64,000 nt of DNA, taken from the NCBI GenBank assembly GCA_964017185.1, contig OZ024875.1, positions 25,181,456 to 25,245,455 on the forward strand, in the 5' to 3' direction. Origin of the DNA: Rugalucina vietnamica (Eukaryota > Mollusca > Bivalvia > Lucinida > Lucinidae). The position numbers and the translations under genes were made by a program. The stretch's first letter is position 1; every line of letters starts with the position of its first letter. Under the pieces are notes generated by a model that was not told the DNA's origin, ran no database searches, and saw nothing but the letters and a program-made list of their open reading frames with translations. Below, piece by piece: positions 34,603-44,369 of the stretch.

Positions 34603-35562
34603 TGTCGAGACATCATCAGAGGCCAGCATCCAAGAGACTCCGAGTCCTGCCGACAAAGACAGTTCAGCCAACAGCCAGCAGAGTACATCAGACCAGAGTC
34701 CTGGTCTGCTTCTGTCTGACATTTCTGACTACATCAACAGGCCGTTGGAGGATTCGTTGAAGTTTCGTATCTTGAAAAATGACTGGACACCCAAACTGGG
34801 AACAACCTTTCCCCTGTCCCAGTTCGGACCAAAGAAGAGAAGTTTTCAGCGACAGTGGCTTTCAGAATACCCAGGATTGGTTTATAGTGAGAAGACCGAT
34901 GGGATTCTGTGCATCTTCTGTTCTATCTTTCCATGTGACAGTGATGGTAAACGTGGGGTACTAGTGAGATCTGTCTATCGAAACTGGAAACATGCAAAAG
35001 AAAAGTGTAATGAACATTTCTTTGGGAACAGAGCCAGGCTGCAAATCAGATGGTGGGGCTGGTTATCAAGCACATGCCGACAGTCGTTATCGGGCCGAGA
35101 AGTTCATTGGTTGTATGGAGGAGAATACCAATATTGTTCTCCAGATGGATTCCGCCCTTAGAAAGCGCCAAGAAAACAACATGGTGATCCTAGAGTCTAT
35201 TGTGAAGACTGTGATTCTATGTGGAAGACAGAACTTGGGCTTACGTGGTGATCGGGACGATTCCAAATATTTGAAAGATGAAACAAAAAATTGTGGTAAC
35301 TTCCAGGCACTGTTAGATTTTCGTATCGATAGTGGCGACAAGGTGCTCCGGAAACATTTTGAGACTGCCCCAAAGAATGCCACATACCGCTCCAAAACTG
35401 TTCAAAATGAGCTGATTGAGATCATCGGAGAAGAGCTGCAGAAGGAGATTGTGTCAGACATTCAGAAGGCTGGTGGCTGGTTCTGCATATCAGCAGATGA
35501 AGTCCGGGATGTCGCCAACAAGGAACAGCTGTCTATTTGTGCTCGATATGCTGATGTAAAGG
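34603..35562 (+). pseudogene. hAT transposase exon 1 (visible), with an apparent frameshift
   Basis: The acceptor is TATACTTTCAG and the donor is at 35563 (GTAAAT). The first part (from 34604) encodes a region with LKNDWTPKLGTTFPLSQFGP, FQRQWLSEYPGLVYSEKTDG and ILCIFCSIFPC, the TTF/ZMYM-like zinc-binding N-terminus of this hAT group. Near 35015-35050 the coding shifts by one base into another frame. That frame continues SDGGAGYQAHADSRYRAEK to FCISADEVRDVANKEQLSIC (DUF4371-type region with the ADE..D catalytic-type motif). Unless this is an assembly error, the protein is broken here. An upstream exon carrying the start codon was not identified; the ORF at 33898-34107 is a weak candidate. Confidence 0.85.
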
Positions 35563-35851
35563 GTAAATGATCTCAAAGCATAATCATTAAGAATATGCAA
35601 ACAATTTATTAAGCTCTCAAAAATAAACTGCAGCTGTAATCGAATGATCGATATTAGCATGTGAATAAGAAATATAATGATAGACTTTCACTCTTTCAGT
35701 AGTACATGTTAATATAAAGTCTTATATCTGAATGATTTGAAGAACTACACATACTACAAGAAATTCTGTCCAACATTAAATGTTATTTCTGCTAGTTTTT
35801 ATTTTATCATCATTGATGAAATTTTATGCTTATTATTTTTTTTCGTTTCAG

Positions 35852-35995
35852 GAGAAATTCGTGAGAGGTTTCTGACTTTCCAGAATGTGAGTTCCAGTAC
35901 CACCGGAGAGCGACTATCATCTGAGATCTTAAGTTTCATAACAGATGTGGGTATAAATCCAGACAGACTGAGGAGTCAGTGTTACGATGGTGCAG
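35852..35995 (+). CDS. hAT transposase exon 2
   Basis: The acceptor is CGTTTCAG and the donor GGTGCAG|GTAGGC. The exon is 144 nt, completing a split glycine codon at each end. It encodes EIRERFLTFQNVSSSTTGER and then LSSEILSFITDVGINPDRLR with SQCYDGAG. This is the hAT core segment ending in the C-(Y)-DGA motif, whose aspartate belongs to the RNase-H-like catalytic triad. Confidence 0.9.
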
Positions 35996-36182
35996 GTAGG
36001 CACATGTCATACTTATAAAAACAACGCAGAAAAATTAATGTTTATAAGCAATCACTATGTCATGTATTAAATATCCGGACAGAAAGGTTCCTAGTACAGG
36101 CCCCTGCAATTGTCATGCTTAACTGTTTACATCTGTTTATCTATAAACTTTTATTGAAAAATATGTTCTCGTTTGTTTTCAG

Positions 36183-36340
36183 GAAACATGACGGGCAAGG
36201 TTAAAGGTGTTGGTCCTAGGATTCAGCGGCTTTATCCCAAGGCTCTCCACTTCTGGTGTGTCTCTCACCTTCTGAACAGATGTATTGTGGCAGCTTGTGA
36301 TCTTCAACAGGTCCGGAACATGATGGGTACAGCAGACAAG
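36183..36340 (+). CDS. hAT transposase exon 3
   Basis: The acceptor is GTTTTCAG and the donor GACAAG|GTAATA. The exon is 158 nt (phase 1 in, 0 out). It begins NMTGKVKGVGPRIQRLYPKA and includes HFWCVSHLLNRCIVAACDLQ. The C..H motif (WCVSHLLNR) follows the DGA..NM(T/S)G motif, as in hAT transposases with a DUF4371 domain. It joins in frame to exons 2 and 4. Confidence 0.9.
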
Positions 36341-36580
36341 GTAATAGAAAAAAATGTTTTAAGGTCACTTTTTTATTAGTTGGTTTACAGATTATTATTT
36401 TTGTTCATAATAAAAGAAATGACTTGACAATAAAACAGAATGTATAAAGGTGAATTTGATTATAATATGCATTTCTTGTATTTTCAAGACAAGGCAATGC
36501 ATTTTTCTCTCCACAAAATGGGTATTTTATATAAATACATGAGTGTATATCATGTTTTGTTGTGTACGGAATAATTTCAG

Positions 36581-36911
36581 GTTGTCACATTCTTCAACTG
36601 GTCCCCCACCAGACAGACAGTGCTGGAGGATCATGTCCAGAAGATTAACACTGACACCAAGAGGACCAAACTTTTGGAACTTTGTAGAACACGGTGGATC
36701 CAAAGGCATGATGCCTTTGAGGCCTTCAAGGACTTTCTGCCGGTTCTTGTGGACGCCTTGGAGGACTACCTTCGGAAGGAAACACGACCAGATGCCAACA
36801 CAGAGGCCAGTGGGTTGCTGCATGCCATTACAGCATTTCCCTTCATCATGACCTTGGTGACCGTGCAGCAATGTCTGGGATATATCAAGTCCCTCAGTAA
36901 AGTTTTGCAAG
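36581..36911 (+). CDS. hAT transposase exon 4
   Basis: The acceptor is AATAATTTCAG and the donor CAAG|GTAATG. The exon is 331 nt (phase 0 in, 1 out). It contains VVTFFNWSPTRQTVLEDHV, LLELCRTRWIQRHDAFEAF and FPFIMTLVTVQQCLGYIKSL. The TRW..R motif sits in the all-alpha insertion domain of hAT transposases. The reading frame is open throughout. Antisense ORFs here are shadows. Confidence 0.9.
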
Positions 36912-37219
36912 GTAATGTAATTTGACATTTTGTTATAATGTTTTCAGTGGTAATTAGTAAATGCATTACCTATGTAAATAAAAAATAAAGGCGTCAAATG
37001 AAATTACTCGAGTGTATGATTTTTGGTATGCATGTACATGTGTATGTGGCACTTTATTAGAAAAAAAAACAACAGTCCTCAAGCGTTTCCAATCAGGTCC
37101 AACACAAACTGATTGTTCAACCACAGACATAAGCAATATTTTCTCAAATAGTAACCACCTTACCCATGGATTTATTTAATCTGGTCTACTGTTTTGCTCA
37201 TATGTCTGTTATTTTTCAG

Positions 37220-37977
37220 GAAGGGTATTAGACATTGTGAGGGCCATGGATGAGGTGACTACTGTTGCCGACACATTGACGAAACTGCGAGCGAATATAG
37301 ATGCATACAGTGGGGAGCTTTTCACTGAAGCCGTTAAACTGGCCGAGTCTATTGATGTTCAGCCAGCTGTCCCGAGGCTATGTGGAAGGCAAACCAAGAG
37401 AGCCAACACACCAGCTTCAACACCGGAGGAGTACTACAAACGCTCTCTTGTGATACCTTTCCTGGACCATCTAAATCAGCAGATGGCGGACAGATTCTGT
37501 GAGCTCAACAGAAAGGGGACCATGGGCTTGCATCTCATTCCCCCAGTGGAAAATTCAGTGAAGCCACAGACACTGTCATTCTTTGAGGATGATCTTCCCT
37601 CCCCTGCTACATTGAGCCAAGAGATAGAGCTCTGGAGGAGGAAGTGGACAGATCACCAGACTCCTCCAGCAACACTACAGGAAACCCTGAAGGCCTGCAA
37701 TGGACAGCTCTATCCCAATATAAAGACAGTGCTCCAAATCACTGCCACATTCCCTGTAACATCTTGTGAATGTGAGAGGAGCATAAGCACTTTGGGAATA
37801 GTGAAGACCAAGTTGCGGGCTACTATGGGGCAGGACAGGCTTACCGGACTTTGTCTGTTAAGCAGACACAGAGACATTCACGTGGAGCCTAGGGACATCG
37901 TAAAAATCTATGCCAGAAAAAATCCTAGACGAATGGTTCTGCCTGATATCCTGGCCGATGATGAGGAGACTCAGTGA
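37220..37977 (+). CDS. hAT transposase terminal exon with C-terminal dimerisation domain
   Basis: The acceptor is TATTTTTCAG; the exon ends at TGA 37975-37977. It starts GRVLDIVRAMDEV and runs open for about 250 residues. The segment ELWRRKW near 37630 carries the conserved glutamate/tryptophan region. QITATFPVTSCECERSISTL and KTKLRATMGQDRLTGLCLL are the hAT C-terminal dimerisation domain (Dimer_Tnp_hAT). The length fits a complete C-terminus. Apart from the frameshift in the first visible exon the gene looks young. Confidence 0.92.
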
Positions 37978-38224
37978 CATTGAACCTCAGTGACATTGAA
38001 CAGTGAACAACATGGTTAACATTCAATAAACAGTGCAAACTTGAAAGACTAGAATATGGATCAACATAGGTCTACTATTTAGATTAGAATTCAACTCATT
38101 TTGATCTACAGTGTTTATTCTTGTTGTTACTGATTTTGTTGAATATTTTCTCTGTTTCACTTAAATTAAAGATGTGTGTATTAAGTTAATAAATGAGCAT
38201 ATGCATCAGAAAACCAACAATCTA

Positions 38225-38432
38225 CATATGCTAAAACAAAGTCGCAGATCAGCTATGCAGTAAGTGCACAGCTGATCCGCGCCTTTGTTTTCGCTACAAG
38301 GATAGCAGAACCCCTATTCTTTTTAAAGCCAAAATTTCAAGCTTTCAGCCATCTTCTGTAGCTACACAGGCAGGTTTGTGTCGGACCTGGTCTGAAACCC
38401 AAATTGTTGTTTTTCTCATGCGAAGGCTCAAA
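38225..38432. mobile_element. Palindromic MITE, copy nested in the hAT element
   Basis: ACAAAGTCGCAGATCAGCTA..TGATCCGCGCCTTTGTTTTCG forms the same hairpin as 44047-44112. The body GGATAG..AAATTTCAAGCTT..GGTTTGTGTCGGACCTGG also matches 44011-44252. Its insertion postdates or accompanied the spread of this hAT copy. Confidence 0.75.
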
Positions 38433-38829
38433 TGATAAACAACCCAAACTTAGCTTCTGATTGTTGGAGAAGTTATGCATGTAAAATATGCAAACTTGAC
38501 CAGAAAATGTCCTAAACTATATCACTATTCAGAGGTTATATATGCATAAGAATTGTATCAATTCCTGAAACTTCAATATTCTGACATTATGATTATCAGC
38601 ATTTCTGTTCAACTCAAAGATGAAAAGATAGCTAGAAATTCTTTAAAGGAGAGCCCATTTAAGGCATCTTAAATGCAAGAAATCATTTTGCGTTGGGGGG
38701 GATTTGCCCCCCTGAACCCCCCACCAGGGCTTTGCCCTGGACCCACAGGGGGCCTGGGCGGCCCCCTTGACCCCTCGCCATCTTGGTGCCCCCCCAAAGA
38801 CTCATAGTCTGGATCCGGCCCTGGAATCC

Positions 38830-39325
38830 TTCTTGTGTCAACGTCTTAAGGTCTGTGTTTTTCTCTATTAAGTGGTAAAATGTATTCCTTTGGTGTATGG
38901 TGGAATAAGTTTAGTTTTTAAGGTGTTTAAAAGTATTCGTTTGGTGGAATAAGTTTATTCCTTAAGGGTTTAAAAGTATTCTTTTGGTGGAATAAGTTTA
39001 GTTCAATTCCTTTGGTGGAGTTAAAAAGAGAAAGTGTATAGCACCTGTGAAAAATTAGTGTCAGTGTTCTTCATCAATATCAGTGGTGTGGAAAGCTATG
39101 CTTTCAGAAAGCAGAGTATTTATGTTATAGTAATTCAGCAAGGAAATGTATTCTAGCAGTAATGAGCCAGTGTCACCAATCATGTTCCGTGACTGCAAAA
39201 ACAGAAAGGTTGTATTGCCAAATACGCATTGATTTGCTGGTTCCCAATTTTCTGATTTTCGATATTGGGACAGGCAATAACTGGGATGGACCCTCTCAGT
39301 TCGTCAATTGGGCAGTATTAGATAC
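38830..39325. other. Intron, short direct repeats only
   Basis: The phrase TTTGGTGGAATAAGTTTA and relatives recur four times between 38890 and 39020. No exon or RNA gene was seen. Confidence 0.5.
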
Positions 39326-39338
39326 ACCTTCAGATATT
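39326..39338. other. Target-site duplication, left copy
   Basis: ACCTTCAGATATT, identical to 41520-41532, marks the left end of the tandem retroelement. Confidence 0.9.
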
Positions 39339-39402
39339 CATTTATTAAGGGTATAAAACAGAACAAACAAACAACAACGGTACATTTAACTGTTTGTTTA
39401 AT

Positions 39403-39441
39403 GGGATCGACGCGTTTCGGTCTTTCAAAGACCTTCTTCAG
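39403..39441 (-). ncRNA. Hammerhead ribozyme core, unit 1
   Basis: Read on the minus strand: CTGAAGA (39441-39435), A, the hairpin GGTCTTT-G-AAAGACC (stem II), GAAA (39418-39415), then CGCGTC and GATCCC. This has the invariant CUGANGA and GAAA boxes around stem II, a minimal stem III and a GUC cleavage triplet. Predicted cleavage is between 39409 and 39408. Stem I is short (AUC/GAU) and may extend through CTGT/ACAG about 15 nt out. Confidence 0.72.
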
Positions 39442-40454
39442 GATGGTTTGCAATACAGATTTCATTCCCTGAAGTAAAGATTAGAGGTTGTCTTTGGTCA
39501 CGTGATCGTATTGTTCTAAAAATAGTATTGACGTTACTTAGCAACTGAAGAAATGAGGTACGTGTAATAAGACTTGGACAACAATGGTGAAATGAGTGTC
39601 TTGGTTAAGAATTAGACAATGCCAAATGATCGTATATAGTTCCTTTTTTAGACATCAGTTAGTTATTATATGCATAGGACAAATTTCCGTAGATTCAGGT
39701 AAGAAAAATGTTGAAGTTTTATGGCTTAATGATTAAGTGAATAGCGTGATATGTTAACAGAATGTCTATCATATCGTGTGACGTATATTGGTCATAAAAC
39801 GGGAGATTTACTCCTCAGGCTTTCTCGACCATATCATAATGTCATCTAGGTATCTAAGAATTAAAAATGTTTTTCCAACCGATTCTTTCGTATGTTCAGT
39901 AGCTATATTGTTCCTCTGACTGTTTTGATTCATCGGTAAGTTAGACTTCAATTCTGTAGTAGTGTACAATTTATATCCATGAGGTAGTCGTTGGTTGTTG
40001 TCAAGTTGACGGATTTTATGGCCGCGGGTATCTTCTTGGAGTGTCTCAGTGGATTTCTCGCTAACTGACCCGGTCATTGCCGTTAGATCCCGTCTGTTAG
40101 TACATCGGTAGATCGTCGACCCTCTTAGCGGTAGTGTCGTCAGGGGGACGTCGGTGGATGCTATCGTCGCGTTGAACGGTATATTTTCACCATGCGAACT
40201 CATTTTTAACGTCAATGCCGTATTTGAACTTATCAAAAGTCGCAGTATGGCTGTTGCGGTGGATCCCTCTGTAGGCATTCTGGGCGGAACGCTGGTAGCT
40301 TTAATATCCGTTCACACACCACTACGTTTGACGGTTGTTGCGACCGCTGCTGTTGGATCACGAGGATACAAGTTCTGCCTTCGATTAAATCATTTATTAA
40401 GGGTATAAAACAGAACAAACAAACAACAACGGTACATTTAACTGTTTGTTTAAT

Positions 40455-40493
40455 GGGATCGACGCATTTCGGTCTTTCAAAGACCTTCTTCAG
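40455..40493 (-). ncRNA. Hammerhead ribozyme core, unit 2
   Basis: It has the same layout as unit 1, with CTGAAGA at 40493-40487 and predicted cleavage between 40461 and 40460. One change turns GAAAC into GAAAT next to stem III, making a U-G instead of a C-G pair, so activity may be reduced. Confidence 0.68.
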
Positions 40494-41519
40494 GATGGTT
40501 TGCAATACAGATTTCATTCCCTGAAGTAAAGATTAGCGGTTGTCTTTGGTCACGTGATCGTATTGTTCTAAAAATAGTATTGACGTTACTTAGCAACTGA
40601 AGAAATGAGGTACGTGTAATAAGACTTGGACAACAATGGTGAAATGAGTGTCTTGGTTAAGAATTAGACAATGCCAAATGATCGTATATAGTTCCTTTTC
40701 TAGACATCAGTTAGTTATTATATGCATAGGACAAATTTCCGTAGATTCAGGTAAGAAAAATGTTGAAGTTTTATGGCTTAATGATTAAGTGAATAGCTTG
40801 ATATGTTAACAGAATGTCTATCATATCGTGTGACGTATATTGGTCATAAAACGGGAGATTTACTCCTCAGGCTTTCTCGACCATATCATAATGTCATCTA
40901 GGTATCTAAGAATTAAAAATGTTTTTCCAACCGATTCTTTCGTATGTTCAGTAGCTATATTGTTCCTCTGACTGTTTTGATTCATCGGTAAGTTAGACTT
41001 CAATTCTGTAGTAGTGTACAATTTATATCCATGAGGTAGTCGTTGGTTGTTGTCAAGTTGACGGATTTTATGGCCGCGGGTATCTTCTTGGAGTGTCTCA
41101 GTGGATTTCTCGCTAACTGACCCGGTCATTGCCGTTAGATCCCGTCTGTTAGTACATCGGTAGATCGTCAACCCTCTTAGCGGTAGTGTCGTCAGGGCGA
41201 CGACGGGGACGTCGGTGGATGCTATCGTAGCGTTGAACGGTATATTTTCACCATGCGAACTCATTTTTAACGTCAATGCCGTATTTGAACTTATCAAAAG
41301 TCGCAGTATGGCTGTTGCGGTGGATCCCTCTGTAGGCATTCTGGGCGGAACGCTGGTAGCTTTAATATCCGTTCACACACCACTACGTTTGACGGTTGTT
41401 GCGACCGCTGCTGTTGGATCACGAGTTCTGCCTTCGATTAAATCATTTATTAAGGGTATAAAACAGAACAAACAAACAACAACGGTACATTTAACTGTTT
41501 GTTTAATGGGATCGACGCG

Positions 41520-41532
41520 ACCTTCAGATATT
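41520..41532. other. Target-site duplication, right copy
   Basis: ACCTTCAGATATT follows directly after GGGATCGACGCG, the truncated third unit. Confidence 0.9.
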
Positions 41533-42027
41533 GTCCGTTGGCTGGCTGAGGGGGTTTTGCTGGTTGCTTAATATGTTTATTGTTTGTTAGCTGTAAGCCT
41601 GCAAATGAGTGTGTATATGGTTATTTTATTAAGAATCGAGTATACATGTAATAAGATATAGTTTATTTGGATAGCTCATCAAGCCTCCAAAGAACAGATT
41701 CAGTCATAGAAATGTTTAGATGTTACATATCAAATTGCATGTGAAGAAATGTTGGTAGAATGTATCATAGATAATGATCAGAATAGCTATTTTGTCAGTC
41801 TGGAGAAGTGTTTCAGTCAAACAATCTTTATCACAGGTAGAAATTTATTTTCTTGTGTGTTGGATGAAGTAAGAAGTTAAACTAAAGATGACTTCATTCA
41901 GCTGACAATGCAATTGGTCTATTTCTTAATACTATCACTGGCGACAATTCTAATACTGCTGGAAATACATGTGGGGTCTCTAAAAGACATTCAGCTGTCA
42001 TGTTCTGAATATCATGTTTGCAATTTT

Positions 42028-42029
<2 letters not shown>
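41533..42029. other. Intron, no recognised feature
   Basis: AT-rich, with no repeat family or exon that I can support. Confidence 0.45.
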
Positions 42030-42062
<33 letters not shown>

Positions 42063-42250
42063 TAGCAAGTAAGTAAGTAATTTAGTAGGTAAATAAGTAA
42101 GTAAAGACTTTATTTCTTTTAGGGTAACAACATTTAACATTTACGAAATTTCAGTGCTTGATCTAATGTCTTGACACCATACTGGTTTACATCCTTTGAA
42201 GAAGGGAACAGCATAAATTTGCTATATTTATGGCTGAACCAATATCAGAC
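42030..42250 (-). mobile_element. LINE-like 3' end with (TTAC)n tail
   Basis: On the minus strand a unique segment leads to AAAGAAATAAAGTCTTTAC (polyadenylation-like AATAAA), then about 17 copies of TTAC. A similar remnant of the tail lies at 47800-47815. Confidence 0.55.
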
Positions 42251-42329
42251 TGCCGAAGCTCATGAACATTCCAGGCTTAATTTGCATTCCTGACTGTTAC
42301 CAATTTTCAAGAATTGTCTCTGAGGTTTC

Positions 42330-43070
42330 ATGACCCTTATTCTGCACATCTTTGCTTCTCGCCTATGTCTAAACTCCAAATAGTCTGATAGTCTGAATCA
42401 TGCTCCATTTCATGTTGTTCGCACTAAGAGATAGCACCGTTCATGCCTCACTTTTACGACTCTGGGTGGAATATAATCTGCACCATTTCATGCCGGATGT
42501 CTAGGATGTATACAGCACAGCTTATAACCTATAAATGATCCTAACTAAGCCATGGTTTCTTCACACATTCTACAGCATTGTGTCTCAAGTGCATAAAAAA
42601 TTCTATTTCATGCTCAAAGTACACTGATCAGTTATGAGATAGCACCGTTTATGCCTGAATCTCAAGCCTCTGTGTGGAAAAATTTGCACCATTCATGCCT
42701 GAATCTAAGAAGGTGAGACAGTTCTAATCTTGCCTGATACTCACATTCCATATAGACAGCACCGTTCATGCCTGATGAATTTTAAACCTCAAGAGGTATG
42801 ACCCCATTTCATGCTCCATTTCATGCCTGATTAGGCTCGAGATAGCACCGTTCATGCCTCAAGTCTCAGCCTGTGGGTGGAATCCTATCTGCACCGTTTC
42901 ATGCCTGAATCCAAGGCTCCAAGGCACTTCATGCCCGACGCTTGGCCTTTGGTCATGAGACGCACCGTTCATGCCTCATGTCTCAGACCCATTATATTCC
43001 CCCAGCAACATGTCAAGAGACATAGCCCGTCATGCCTGAAGTCTCCTCTGACATTTTTATAGCCTCAACC
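42330..43070 (+). repeat. AGCACCGTTCATGCCTCA word cluster
   Basis: GAGATAGCACCGTTCATGCCT and variants recur at about 42430, 42635, 42755 and 42840, with a shortened form at 42960. They alternate with CTGTGGGTGGAAT..TGCACC.TTTCATGCC. The spacing is irregular, so it is not a simple satellite. A short piece of the same vocabulary lies at 46965-47100. Confidence 0.7.
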
Positions 43071-43769
43071 CTTCAATGTATTATTCTATAGCTATAACTG
43101 TAATGGAAAAGGCCCATATACATGTAGATATCCATCCGAGAAAAAAAGAAGTCCAGTTTTAAAATATTGTTTATTCGTCAATATGATTATTTTAGGATGT
43201 AAAGCTGTAGACATACAAAAAGTAAATCGATTGTTTTGTCAACTGGGACACTTAAAAGTTTGAAAGTTACTAACGTTTCAAATTAAAAAGAATGCTTAGA
43301 GGCCATGGGTAGTGATTCGGTCGGCGGTCATCAGTCTGCGGTCTTTGCAAGCCTTAGGCATATTCGTCCCCAATTATTTCGATACAAATTGTTATTTCGG
43401 TTTCTAATCTATAAACGACATGCTTAAGTTCTATCATTGATTATGCCTGTATTGCCTGTCTGTTCTTCATAATAATAATAGTTCATCGCGGTTTGTATTT
43501 AGCGCTACACTGCCGTGGTCACTTCAATAGTTTTTTTTTATGATAACCTTGAAGGTTAGAATGAAGCCGAGATAGCCTGATTCTCTTTTCTCTTCTAGTA
43601 ATCAATTGCGGGAAAATGATTCGGTATCAATTAAGCATGGTACTGGTTCCTATTCCGAATATATTTACATATAACATAAACCTGATAACGGGAAACCAGC
43701 CGATAATGGCAACTATTTTTAGATTATTATTTATAGACCATAAATATTAATAATAACATGAGTAATGCC
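43071..43769. other. Intron, no recognised feature
   Basis: AT-rich; no exon, RNA gene or known repeat was seen. Confidence 0.45.
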
Positions 43770-43856
43770 GTGTGTCGGCCCCATTAGATCAGTGTGTTAA
43801 GCATCGGTCTTCTAATCAGACTCTTACAGGTTCGAATCTCGCCGCGTATCCGCTAT
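43770..43856 (+). pseudogene. tRNA-like sequence (tRNA relic or SINE head)
   Basis: GGCCCCATTAGATCAGTGTG resembles an A-box region, and CAGGTTCGAATCTC is a near-perfect B box. The intervening CTTCTAA could be an anticodon loop (TCT). The acceptor and T stems do not pair well, so it is not a functional tRNA. A T-rich stretch follows. Confidence 0.5.
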
Positions 43857-44010
43857 TCATTTTTTTTTATCATAATAAGTTTCTTTTCTTTCTTCATTCG
43901 TTTTTATTCTTCCTTTTTTTATGGAGTCTTTTTAGCAGTACGCTGAAAAATGTTGTTCAGTACTGGCGATAACTGGTAGGCCCAGACAGATGAATGTTGC
44001 ATTATCAAAT

Positions 44011-44252
44011 GAGCCGCGTCATGAGAAAACCGGATTTTTGCCTATGCGAAAACAAAGGCGCAGATCAGCTTCGCAGTAACTGCGAAGCTGATCAGCGCCT
44101 TTGTTTTCGCTACACGGATAGTACACTTTCTCTTCTTATTAAATCCGAAATTTCAAGCTTCAAGCTTCTATGCTGCTTCTGGGACTGTACATGTCGGTTT
44201 GTGTCAGACCTGGTTGGAAACCCCGAAGACCGGTTTTCTCGCGTCGCGGCTC
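44011..44252. mobile_element. MITE with inverted ends and a 31-bp hairpin
   Basis: GAGCCGCGTCATGAGAAAACC at the left matches the inverse of GGTTTTCTCGCGTCGCGGCTC at the right. Inside, 44047-44112 is a long hairpin (CGAAAACAAAGGCGCAGATC with its inverse). It is related to 38225-38432 and to a decayed piece at 50262-50350. No coding was seen. Confidence 0.85.
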
Positions 44253-44369
44253 ATTAATATTGAATTTTGAAATGATGTTTAACCGTATCTTCAATGGCAA
44301 AAAAGATAAATGTATTACATAGGTGTAAATTATGTAAAGTCTATGTTGAGATATCTGATGATTTTCACA

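Larger units (their letters stand above)
33734..38822 (+). mobile_element. hAT-superfamily DNA transposon
   Basis: The termini are inverted: CCAGGCCCGGATCTAG..GGGGGGGCAC on the left and GTGCCCCCCC..GGATCCGGCCCTGG on the right. GGAATCC directly flanks both ends (33727-33733 and 38823-38829). hAT elements normally make 8-bp duplications, so the exact boundary may be off by a base or two. Between the ends lie a five-exon transposase gene (34603-37977), a poly-T (33784-33817), an 18-20 G run near 34449, and a palindromic MITE copy (38225-38432). The G/C-rich subterminal stretches (33745-33780, 38690-38815) can fold. It lies in the LTA4H intron on the same strand. Confidence 0.85.
39339..41519 (-). 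mobile_element. Penelope-like / retrozyme-like dimer with hammerhead motifs
   Basis: Two direct units (39339-40390 and 40391-41443, ~1052 bp, nearly identical) are followed by a third partial unit (41444-41519). The whole insertion is flanked by the 13-bp direct repeat ACCTTCAGATATT (39326-39338 and 41520-41532), so it is one retrotransposition event. Minus-strand hammerhead cores lie in units 1 and 2. A minus ORF in each unit ends in RYLDDIMIW..KPEE, resembling the catalytic motif of Penelope-type reverse transcriptases, but the rest of the ORF shows no RT similarity to me. Head-to-tail units with terminal hammerheads are known for Penelope-like element pLTRs and for retrozymes. Confidence 0.78.

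Noticed and set aside
33727-38829. Exact 8-bp hAT target duplication
   Set aside because: Only 7 identical bases (GGAATCC) abut the termini, and they overlap the CAG/CTG ends, so I report a direct repeat rather than a proven 8-bp duplication.
43770-43856. Functional tRNA gene (anticodon TCT)
   Set aside because: B box is good, but the acceptor and T stems do not pair and the D arm is irregular; better read as a tRNA relic or SINE head.
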